A stretch of 64,000 nucleotides of DNA from Rhodamnia argentea (Eukaryota > Streptophyta > Magnoliopsida > Myrtales > Myrtaceae): the NCBI RefSeq assembly GCF_020921035.1, contig NC_063151.1:32494934-32558933 (forward strand), given 5' to 3'. The translations under genes were made by a program, and so were the position numbers. The notes beneath the pieces were generated by a model, which was not told the DNA's origin, did not search any database, and was given only the letters and a program-made list of their open reading frames with translations. Numbering within the stretch: the first letter of the stretch is position 1; every line of letters starts with the position of its first letter. Of the stretch, positions 55,001 to 64,000 are shown piece after piece.

Positions 55001-56741
55001 TAACCCCTTACTGTTTTCGATTTGGGTGCACAAATCCACTATGAATTGGTGATATATACCCCAGCATATCCCCATGCAACTTAAATGCAGCAAGGCGAAT
55101 CTTATGGTGCTAGCTTATTCTGGATTGTGCACTCTTAATCTTAATAAGGTCTGTAAAATTCTGATCACAATTCAGACATGTAACTCGTACAGGATTGGAA
55201 CTATAGGCAGAGTATAAATGTGGAGAGTCCGAATACAGCATCTTCACTGAACCCATGAAGTAAGATACTCAAAGGAACAGCCTCTACAAACTTAAGAAGT
55301 TTCATTTATGGACCATGTCAAGTAACTTCCAGATTTTCCAGTCTGGCTCGTTTGAATACTTCATATTTACAAGATTTAGTTATTTGCGCCAAGTATGCAG
55401 AGAAGAAATCATTACATGTTAGTACTACAGCATTCCAACCATTACAACTATTAATTGCTCATGTGCATCACAACACTAACATCATGTCAACATATAATAT
55501 GACATGCTTGAGCATAAGAAGTAATCAAGTCGCTCAACTTTCAACAGCAAGAGCTTATACAAGAGGTGTGGAATCTCACCAAATATGTCAATGCCAAGTC
55601 TTTCATAAATTGGACTGAAAAACCCATCTACAAACTGAACAAACCACCAAGTGATAAAAAATGTGACAGCAACTGGAAAGAGAACAACGCTGCAATTCCA
55701 AAAAACCAAAAGGTTATCTCAAGGATGTTACATGGCAGGAGTTATTGTCCCACAACATCCTTTTCACCATATTACCATCCAGTCATGAACTTCTTTGAGA
55801 CCCAACTCTGAAGGACAGCATAGAAAGCCTGCAGCACAAAACACATGACAATGTAAATTGAAAAAGTTATCCAAGTTTTATCTGCAGGGACTGAATCTAA
55901 TACAATTTACTCAATCAAACTGGACTATTGCAGCAGGAATTAAACCAAAACAACACATAACACATGATGAAGCCTTCAGAAATAAAAGACCGCATTTTAC
56001 AGAAAATATAACTTCACCAAAACTGATCAAGAAGAAAGGACGCTGTTTTTCTTTATCTTTATGGAGGCAGTCAATGGCATACAAAGTCATTGCGCTACAC
56101 AGGTTGAAAGCCTTTACCTTTCAAAGGAAAAATTCTCCAATTCCATTAATCGCAATCAGGATGCCAGCATTGCCAAGGAATAGCAACAACCCTCGTTTAC
56201 CCCTTACTCGAGGAATAACTTATCAACAGTATTCACCTAATTTATGATGCACATAGCGCGAATTTTAGTTTCTCCAAGACAACAGAAAGTTCCATGGGTT
56301 CACGACGCGGATGAACCTACCTACTGCTCACATCAAGCTTAGACAGAGTTCAATTTTAAGCTCCAAGCTCCGTCACAATCACAATAAACTGCAAAACGAG
56401 TTCTATACCGAATTCTAGCGAAACATCAACTTACCTACGCACACCAAACTGCTAAATTACACCTCCCTGCTGACATCTACAGTTAGCTCACAGAGGAACT
56501 CTTCCAAGCAACACATACTGACTTCACGCGAACCTAAACGATTCAAGGATCAAAAGAAGGACTCCTCAGGAGAAGAATCGAGTGGAATCACCTTGCGAGT
56601 GGAGGAATTAGGGGAGCTCGGGGGAGACTTGTCGATGTCCTCGGGGTCTTGCAGAGAGGAATTACTCCCTCCGCCGCTGCTCTTGCTGTGTCCCGAGTGC
56701 TCGGTCAACGGAATCGACGTCGATTGTTTGTCGTCCGCCAT
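52020..56741 (-). CDS. LIKE-COV membrane protein (DUF502)
   Basis: Seven exons, 56741-56592, 55828-55776, 55689-55580, 54506-54339, 53903-53806, 52724-52598 and 52120-52020, join to 268 residues. The N-terminus is hydrophilic and Ser/Pro-rich (DIDKSPPSSPNSSTRK). Two membrane segments follow: VVLFPVAVTFFITWWFVQFV and GFMTSLIFIFFVGLFASSW. Then comes the conserved soluble part: RMPFMKHIYSASKQISAAIS, VAIIRHPRLGEYAFGFIT, VYVPTNHLYIGDIFLV and EIIVSVGMTMPQVISP. This order is that of CONTINUOUS VASCULAR RING / LIKE COV proteins. COV1 limits vascular differentiation in the Arabidopsis stem, and members act at Golgi/TGN membranes and in myrosin cell development; that is family knowledge. Which paralog this is (LCV2 by position) rests on synteny and is not proven from sequence. 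All introns follow GT-AG. Confidence 0.94.
54279..54307. repeat. (CCCT)n microsatellite in LIKE-COV intron
   Basis: About seven CCCT units inside the intron between exons 4 and 5, about 30 bp from the 5' splice site of that intron. Confidence 0.85.
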
Positions 56742-58589
56742 GTCTGCTTCACTTTCACCACCGCGCACAGAGAGAGAGATCTGCAACGAGTAAGAGGTAA
56801 ATTCCGATGCTTTTCCGTCTACGAATTCCCTGTGCTTCTCTGTTCTGCCGTTTTCCTTTTTCCTTAGATTTTTTTTTTTTTTTTGTTGGGGGCTCTCCCT
56901 CCGGGAAGAGAGAGGTAAATGACGCTCTGTTTGGTTGTAAGGATATCGTGTTCCACGTCTTGGGCGGACATAATCCGGCTTCGGAGTGGGCACGGCACCT
57001 TTAATGGAATAATTCGGGATTTTCAAGATACAACAGCAAGGTTAATTACTTTTTTTTTTGGTCCAAAAGGGTTAATTACTTAACTACCCTTCATCTTCAA
57101 TCTAGTTCCTTGACAATTTTTCAAGAACTTCGGTACATAATTTTCCTTGATCCGGATGAGTCGCTAATGAACATCTCGTCTCGCCCCGTTTTTTTTTATA
57201 ACAATTCTTCATTTTCGATACTCCTTAAGGTGGTGCAAAATACGAAAGACAACACCGAAAATTACAAAAACTACCATGTATGTCTACACGAATTATTTAA
57301 GCATTGCCCTGGTCATGGCAATAACTATGGGAAGAAAGCATATATCATCTATCTTGCGTCATCTAGATCAAATGAAAAGCAGTTTAGTTAATACTCGAGG
57401 CCCAATTACAAGTGGGTGTTTGGGAAGCTGCAGGCCAAGGGCCGAAAATAGATAAAAAAATAAGTTGAAAATGGGTTTGTAAAAAACCCAAATAAAAATC
57501 ATATTTTTGTGTTTTTCTTTTTTAAATCCATACATAACCCGTATCTTAATTAAAATTACCGGATAGTGACTTCTTGGTATGGAGATCATTGGATGGTCGA
57601 AACAACAACGGATGAGAGAAACCGGAATAGGCGCACCTCGTGCTTAACATGGGATATGCGAGTGGAGAGAAGTCGAGGACTTCGACGACTAACATGAGCA
57701 AGCTTTAGGAAAATCAAACCAAATGGGGCTTTGAAACAAGGCTATTGGCTTGGCGCGGAAGTCGCCTTCTTCGCCGTGTATTTTTTTTGTCTTCTTGATT
57801 TTGGTACACCACTCCAAAGATAGAACAATAGCTTTTGGAAACATCTATGCCATGATCTCCATCGCCATGTACGGCTTTCCACTAGCGCATATACTGCTTC
57901 CCTCGTTTATTTTTTTTTTTTTTGCTAAATCTCATTGTCATTTATATAAGGCATAAAAAGGTAATAGTAGCATTGAATATATACCATTTGGGCTCTCGGT
58001 GACCATTGTCTTCAATGCCGGTGTGTGATCGGGCTATGGGGCCATCAAGCTCGACATCTATCACATGGGAATTGGAATGGAATTTTGATTCAATTTCATT
58101 TCTTTTTAATTTGAAGTCAAGTCTAACAATTACTGAACAACCCTGCAAGGTTGGAAATGGTGTTGGGGGTGCTGCTCGGTATCTTTATACTACGTATCCA
58201 GAGATAATGCTATCAACTCTGGAGCAGCTCCAGTCCTGCCTCTGCCATATAGAGGATCTTCTTCCTCCTCATCTTCAAGTTGTAGGTTTGGGGCTTCCTT
58301 CTACTTTGTCGAATAGTTAAATAGTTAATACCGATATCTCAAATACAATAATACTTCTGTTCTGCTAGTTCTTTTATAGTACTCTTCAAATTGATCTTAC
58401 TCAATCATGTGTGTCAAGGATTTATACAGTGGCGAGGCTGGTGATCCTCGCCGACCAAAGGCAAAGGAGGGGGACGCATGCAGTTCTCGTCGACGAGTTG
58501 GCTATGGTAATTTACGTTTTGCCCTTTATACTATTTGTTTTTTTTTTTTTTTGGTCGAGGCCCGTTATTCTCATTGACAAGATAAAGTG
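56742..58589. other. LIKE-COV promoter and unassigned AT-rich DNA
   Basis: The first few hundred bases include the LIKE-COV 5' leader and promoter. A short direct repeat 'gggttaattactt' or 'aggttaattactt' lies around 57040-57081 near a T run. Further right there are several poly-T runs and no recognised gene. Confidence 0.45.
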
Positions 58590-58599
58590 CTTACTACAA

Positions 58600-59060
58600 A
58601 AAAAAAACAAGGTTTTAGCCACGAAAAATTTGGCAAAATTCATCGCTAATTGATTTTACGATGAAAAAAAATTCGTGGCTAATATGGCGTCGCAAATTTA
58701 GCGACGAAAAGTTGACAATTCATCGCCAATTTGCGACAAAATTTGTGACAAACAAATATCCGTCGCAAATTAGCGACGAAATTGTTCGTCGCAAATTATC
58801 AACGCACTTTGCGACGGAAGACGTGCGGGGCAAATTAGAGACGAAAAACGTTCGTCGTCGCTACTTTGCGATGAATATTTTTGTCGCTAATTTGCAACGA
58901 ACGAATTTCGTCACTAATTTCGACGATTTGCGACGAAAATTTTTGTTGCCACAAACATCGTTCGGGGATAAATTTGGCGACGAAATTTGTTCAGCCATGA
59001 ATTTTGCGACAACCAGGGATAGGACGAATTTTGCAACGAACTTTTATAATTTGTGATCGT
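58600..59060. repeat. Left subterminal array of TTCGTCGC / GCGACGAA words
   Basis: At least fifteen copies of gcgacgaa, tcgtcgca or one-base variants in about 460 bp, in both orientations. A 131-residue frame runs through it and is low-complexity, not a gene. Confidence 0.8.
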
Positions 59061-59893
59061 ATAATAAAATAATTTATTTTAATTTTTAATTTTAAATACA
59101 ATTAAAACAAAATTAATTTCTAGAATTTGTATTTAACATTTTTTTTTTGGTCATAATATTTAACATTGATAAAGCAAGATTTAAATATTATAATAATATA
59201 CAAACAAAATACATTCATCTACCATTCATTGGAAGAGAGAGTTTTATGAAGAAACAAAATACCATTCATCTACCATTCACTTAACATAGATTCTTAAGTA
59301 CTGCAACAATGCCATCTCTAGCAGACAACACCAGATCTTCTAAAGAAACAACTCCGGGGCCATGACATCATCTTCATTGGAAGGGAGAACTTCATGGGCC
59401 CAGTCAATAAACCTGAAGGTGAACATGGAAAGAAAATAAGCAGGAGCATATAAACTGACAGACACAAATAACACAAAATAGAAAAACGAGATATCTTTGA
59501 GCCAAATCACACTTAAAAATTGAAGTTTGACATGTCAATGGACATTGGGACTCACAGGAGGGTCTAATAGTAGGATTTATGGACAAAAGGAAAAAAAAAA
59601 AAAAACCAGATTATTAAGGTTGCATCAGGAAGGGAAGCAAACTTGGAACCAGAGTGATAAACAATTGTATATCTAGTTCCAAAACATAAGTCAGCAGAAA
59701 GAAATGATCACAAGAGTTAACTTTCACTTAAGTGCTTCCTCTACTCAGTCTGTCTAACGCCATACTTCTCCATGTTGTGGCTCAAGAGCCCCTTAACTAA
59801 AGTAGTAGTGCGAGTTAAATTGCAACTTGTCAAGCTAAGAAAGAGACAGAAGCATCCATTTGAAAATATGAGTACACTATCACAACCACTTAC

Positions 59894-60052
59894 AGGGAAT
59901 AGTTGGATGATAACCCATGTAAAGAAAAGTGTGTCAGGAAGAGAAGACAAGTCCAGCCTCAATTCAGTTTCAGGTTGAGGCATTTGTTTGACAAATTCAA
60001 ACATCATGTTTGTTGCTGGCCCCAGCAAAAACTGAACGTAAGCATTAGATGC
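59894..60052 (-). pseudogene. ABCA transporter exon fragment
   Basis: The minus strand has one exon-like open piece of exactly 159 bp, preceded by a good acceptor (gtcttcag) and followed by a donor (gtaagt). It reads ASNAYVQFLLGPATNMMFEF, then KQMPQPETELRLDLSSLPDT and LFFTWVIIQLFP. That matches the segment of plant ABC-transporter subfamily A proteins just before their second membrane block (usual form LFFTWVxLQLFPVIL). The pieces that should follow (the EKQQRLRIMMKMHG segment) are not visible nearby, so this is an isolated fragment. It could be a very incomplete gene, but its place between two transposon repeat arrays argues for capture. Confidence 0.65.
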
Positions 60053-61092
60053 CTGAAGACATACCAGGATAACTAATAAGTTGATGGTTATGCAAATGAT
60101 AGAACACACTAAGTTTCACATAGCTCTAGATGAGAAAAGAAAACTTAGTTGAATTTCAATTCAAACAAGAACAAACTTAAAACTAAAGTTTGATTTAAGA
60201 GGTGGTAACTGGATAAAATCAATGCTCGTAATTCAATCCTTGGATATTTCCCTAGGAAAAACGCTTTTATGTACTCATAATTCATAAAGTACTGGAGATG
60301 ACGTGCAAGAGTCACGACATTTTCAAAGGGAAGTTCAAGCAGGCTTTCTGGTTTCAATATCTCAACAGAGCTTTATTCAAACAAATTGCAAGGTGTTTCT
60401 GAAAATACCAGATGGAATAACCATTAGACTCAGAGACACTGCTCAAACATGGGACAATATTCAAGAAAAGCATATTTTGTTTCCTTGACAGAAAAAAAAA
60501 AGCAGTCATATGGACAATAAACGGCTCTTTATTTTGTTTATCCGAGATTATTCCTTGCACCTAGTTTATCTGAACAATATATAAGCTAACATATAGGAAA
60601 ATGATTAAGAATAAGAAAGGAAGATATAGGAATTACTAGATTCACAGATCGTGCAACACGCACCAATGATATAGGAGCATTTCCTGTATCATTCAGCCAA
60701 TACAGATTCTGTTCACAAGGAACATCATGATTTATCCAATTTCTCAATAATAAAGCAGAGTAACACCTCAAAATTACCAAGTTAAAAAAAAAAAATCGAC
60801 TAAAAGAACAAGAACCCCCAAAAACCATGAAACTATTACCATGAACTGATGTTGAGCCAAGCTGAGGCGAGCCAAGCGAGAGGGCAAGCTGAAGAGCTTG
60901 TTCTAGCTTGCGAAGGAGAAGAATAGAGAGCAGAGGGTTGTGAAGAGCTTGTTCTAGCTGCAGATTGGAATTGATTCCCACAACGGATATGGACACGCGA
61001 CAAACAGCTGCATAAAAGATGTGAATCAGCTCGAGCAACATGCTCAGACACGCATATGACCTTGGCTAAGAATGCTTTAGTTATAATGATAC

Positions 61093-61975
61093 CTGCTCCC
61101 TTGCACACTTTGCAGTCAACCAAGCCTGTTTCCTGCTTCATCTTTCCACTCTCGCAGAAAACACATTTTGTGCCACCTGCACATATCAGTGAACATAAAT
61201 CATTTCAACCCTTTTCCCTCCGCAGCTTAACAAACTAAAGCTTATTCGTAGCTTCCCGACATATTCAACCCCTAAAACCTCGGGCTTACATAGGTATAAC
61301 CAAGCACCAAATAGCAAAAAGAAGATCATTGCTTCCCTTGCCATTCGCCATAGGTATGTTGAGGCAATCACGGGGCAAGTGCAAAACATGGAATTGAAAT
61401 TGTCGGCCATAGTGCTTTCAACATCAGACATTAGAGGGGGAAGCCACAGATCAATGAACCAACTATTTCAATCATTCAAAGCAATTCAAGTCCAATCCGA
61501 TCCTGTCAAGAAGAATTTCCTGACAAACCAAGCACAACAAATAAAGAAAGAGTGTACCATTGCCAGCTCATCGATCACAAGGGATAGGATCGCCCTGCAT
61601 CATCATCATCATCAAATCAATTTCAACACAATCCATTAAAACCCCAACGCGTTCCAAAAACCAACCACGACATGCCCTGCCACATTACCTTGAGACCGAG
61701 GAATAGAGAGAGCAATGGCCGCCAGAACGCTCACAGTGGCGAGAACGATTTGCGTGTCCAACGTCTTGTCAAGCCCGCCGAACAACAAGAGGGGATGGAT
61801 GAGCAGGTTGCTTGCCAAGTGGAGCGGCTTGACCGACGAGAGGGTGGCGCGAGGGTGAAGGGAGGGTGGCGTGAGGGCAAATGAAGCGCGATAGGGCGAC
61901 GAGAGCGCGAGTTGCAGGCCACAAGAGGGCGAGGTGAGGGCATGAGGGTTTTCCGAATGAAGAAACCTAGCGGGA
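61093..61975 (-). pseudogene. Fragment of plastid DnaJ-type zinc-finger-like gene
   Basis: Two pieces on the minus strand. Piece 1 (about 61975-61689) reads as a transit-peptide-like Ser/Pro-rich head, then LDKTLDTQIVLATVSVLAAI. It stops matching at ALS; the expected LFLGLK is present in the next frame, as if two bases had been lost from the CT run near 61706-61712. Its donor (gtaatg) follows. Piece 2 (61176-61093, 84 bp, with acceptor and donor) reads [20 protein letters not shown] and then CKVCKGA, a CxxC...CxxCxG cysteine pattern of the DnaJ zinc-finger type. The last exon with the remaining cysteines is not visible downstream. So the gene is broken or was captured only in part by the surrounding repeat element. 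The family name is from memory (Arabidopsis At1g22630-like). Confidence 0.6.
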
Positions 61976-62019
61976 AGTCTGGAAAATGAAAATTGTGGAA
62001 GATTTGGTGGGTGGGTTTT

Positions 62020-63330
62020 GTCGCTAATTAGCGACGAAATTAACAATCCATTGCTAATTTAGTGACAAATATACGTATTCATTGCTAAATTAGCGACAAA
62101 AAAAGAATACGTCACTAATTTAGCGACAACCAACATCTTTCGTCGCTAAATTAGCGACAAGTAAATGGATTCGTCGCTAATTTGAATATTTTCTTTTTTA
62201 TTTTTCTTCATATTCCATTAGTGACGAATAAACTTTCCATCACTAAATTAGCGACGAACCACTTTTTCGTTGCTAAATTGAATATTTTCTTTTTTTCATA
62301 TTATATTAGCGACGAATCACTCTTTAGCGACGAAAAAACTAATTCGTCGCTAATTCGAATATTTTATTTTTTATTTTTATTCATATTCAATTAGCGATGA
62401 ATATTTCTTTCATCGTTAATTTAGCGACGAATGATTTTTTTTTGTCGCTAATTTAGCGACGAATACTTTTTTTCGTCTCTAATTTAGTGACGAAATAGTT
62501 TCAAAATAGTTTATTCATTGCTATTCTTTTTTATTTTTATTCATATTCTATTAGCTACGAATCTTTCTTTCGTCGCTAAATTGGCGACGAAAAAATGAAT
62601 TCATCACTAATTTGAATTTTTTATTTATTTTTATTCATATTCCATTAGCGACGAATAAACTTTCCGTCTCTAAATTAGCGACAAAGCACTTTTTCGTCAC
62701 TAAATTAAATATTTTCTTTTTCATTTTTTTCATATTATATTAGCGACGAATCACTCTATTGTCGCTAATTTAGTGACGAAATTGTTGTTTCGTCGATAAT
62801 TTAGCGACAAAAAAAATAATTCGTCGCTAATTTGAATATTTTCTTGTTTATTTTTATTCATGCTCAATTAGCGACGAATATTTGTTTCGTCGCTAATTTA
62901 GAGATGAATAATTGTTTCGTCGCTAATTTAGCGACGAAATAGTTTATTCGTCGCTATTCTTTTTTATTTTTATTCATATTCTATTAGCTACGAAATTTTC
63001 TTTTGTCGCTAATTTAGCGACGAAAAAATGAATTCATCACTAATTTGAATATTTTATTTTTTTTATTTTTATTCATATTCTATTTTCATATATTTTCAAT
63101 TTATTAATTTATTAAATTTTTTATTTATTCTATTTATTACTAAATATGTTCTTTCTATTCTTATTTTTGAAAAAAAAATAGAATTCAAAATAATTCCAAT
63201 TTGGAATTCTATCCTATTGGAAATTTCGTCGCTAAATGAGCAACGAAAAATGGAAACAATCTGAAGCTTCTTAAAATTAGCAATGAATTCTATCCTATAG
63301 AATTCAAAAGAATTCGCTAAATTAGCAACG
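62020..63330. repeat. Right subterminal array of TTCGTCGCTAATTTAGCGACGAA words
   Basis: Dozens of copies of tcgtcgctaa, ttagcgacga and one-base variants, many arranged as perfect short palindromes, mixed with 'tttttattcatattc' spacers. The composition is very AT-rich outside the motif. Confidence 0.85.
62211..63064. repeat. Two tandem copies of a ~427-bp unit within the array
   Basis: Unit 1 starts at 62211 and unit 2 at about 62638, both with 'tattccatta' then 'gacgaataaactttcc'. A later landmark, 'attagctacgaa' followed by 'gacgaaaaaatgaattcatc', recurs at about 62551 and 62980, the same offset. The third unit breaks off after about 63064. Confidence 0.8.
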
Positions 63331-64000
63331 AAACAATTTTCATCGAAAAAAAACCTCATCCTTGCCTCGAAAAAAGATCTCATTCGCTAACAATTATCCA
63401 TATTCCATCTCACCAAGAACAGAAACAACAGCATCGGTCTCCTAAATGCATCAAAAGTAGATGTCACAATCTGAAGTTTCTTAAAATGTATCGCCACTAA
63501 CAATCAGCATAGAAATAGAAATGAGCACAATCACTATCTTATTATACAGAAACATAAAAATCGACTAAGATAATTGAAAATAGAGAATGATTTGTAATTA
63601 GGATCAATAACAGCAATGTAATTGAGAATAATTTATAATTGGGAGCAAAGTCCGGAAACTGTTTCAACCCAGTACGAAACTCATCGGCCAATCCTTGACG
63701 TTCAGGTAAGTTCTTATTATACATTCAAGCCCTATCTTTTTGCATTGTGCCCGCATATGAATTAAAGATTTATAAAATATTTAAAATATCATATCTAATG
63801 TTTAGTACTCTTAATTAAGACCATATAATTCTAAAATTAAGTTATGTATGTGACAAGATAATTACTTTGAAATTGAAAAAAATAACCATTTCAAAAACAC
63901 TTACCCAAGTATTTGCTTGAATTATTTATAGTAGAACGTGGTTAATCTAATGAGAATTGTAAATTTCGTCGTTGATTGTATAAATTAATGAAGAAAAGAT
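63331..64000. other. AT-rich DNA at window end
   Basis: No gene, RNA or clear repeat recognised. One more ttcgtcg word occurs near 63965 but without an array. Confidence 0.45.

Larger units (their letters stand above)
58590..63330. mobile_element. CACTA-like DNA transposon carrying host gene fragments
   Basis: The left edge, cttactacaaaaaaaaaac, is close to the CACTACAAAAA start of CACTA (En/Spm) elements. It is followed at once by many short copies, in both orientations, of the word TTCGTCGCAAATT / AATTTGCGACGAA, a subterminal repeat style known from plant CACTA elements. A second, richer array with TTCGTCGCTAATTTAGCGACGAA words occupies about 62020-63330. The core between the arrays has no transposase I can recognise but holds exon-like pieces of two unrelated host genes. 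I could not find a matching CACTA end on the right, so the right boundary and the single-element reading are uncertain; a nest of two elements is possible. Confidence 0.55.

Noticed and set aside
58661-59056. 131-residue frame rich in Asn, Phe, Thr and Lys
   Set aside because: It is a translation of the GCGACGAA repeat array, not a protein gene.
60145-61041. Other minus-strand frames in the transposon core (70 and 151 residues)
   Set aside because: No family recognised and no clear splice-bounded exon; the stretch at 60880-60960 contains a short internal repeat (aagagcttgttctagct).
62020-63330. CRISPR-like look of many short repeats
   Set aside because: The repeats are palindromic, variable in spacing and degenerate, and the DNA is eukaryotic; they are transposon subterminal repeats.

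Overview
This window is plant nuclear DNA, very probably from a woody eudicot; a Myrtales genome such as Eucalyptus fits best, but that is an impression from protein similarity and repeat content, not a test. Genes are split by short AT-rich GT-AG introns, intergenic DNA is AT-rich with small inverted-repeat transposons and CT/CTC microsatellites, and the proteins are plant-specific families. I could build ten protein-coding gene models exon by exon. In every model the exon phases add up to one open frame. There is also one intron-containing tRNA-Tyr.

Layout: (1) 389-1788, minus, an HSP20-like membrane-anchored protein of the RTM2 type. (2) 2458-5107, minus, a group A bZIP factor of the GBF4 type. 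(3) 8390-16414, plus, sterol glucosyltransferase UGT80B1. (4) 17289-21123, plus, SET-domain protein SDG41. (5) 22516-23103 and 25390-26311, plus, a tandem pair of ASR (ABA/water-stress/ripening) genes inside a duplicated block of more than 2 kb; the second copy carries a newly expanded Gly/Tyr/Asn repeat. (6) 28613-28702, tRNA-Tyr(GUA) with a 17-nt intron. (7) 30813-33352, plus, cytosolic ribosomal protein L3. (8) 35260-40880, plus, polypyrimidine tract-binding protein PTB3 with four RRMs. (9) 42064-44850, plus, the plastid 5-formyl-THF cyclo-ligase-like protein COG0212. (10) 46820-50713, plus, organellar methionyl-tRNA formyltransferase. (11) 52020-56741, minus, a LIKE-COV membrane protein.

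The right end (about 58590-63330) is a repeat-rich block. Two arrays of the GCGACGAA/TTCGTCGC motif flank a core that holds exon-sized pieces of two unrelated host genes (an ABCA transporter and a plastid DnaJ-zinc-finger-like protein). It looks like a CACTA-type DNA transposon that has picked up gene fragments. Three copies of one small inverted-repeat element lie at about 6085-7015, 27807-28506 and 45870-46581.

Functionally the genes are mostly conserved single-copy housekeeping or regulatory loci, not a pathway cluster. COG0212 and the formyltransferase, next to each other, both touch folate chemistry, but adjacency in plants is weak evidence for joint function. From memory, UGT80B1, SDG41, RPL3, PTB3 and LCV2 all have Arabidopsis counterparts in the At1g43130-At1g43620 interval, so this is probably a conserved syntenic block. 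I found no clearly new biological system. The best second looks are the fragment-carrying transposon, the ASR repeat expansion, and two unusual splice donors.
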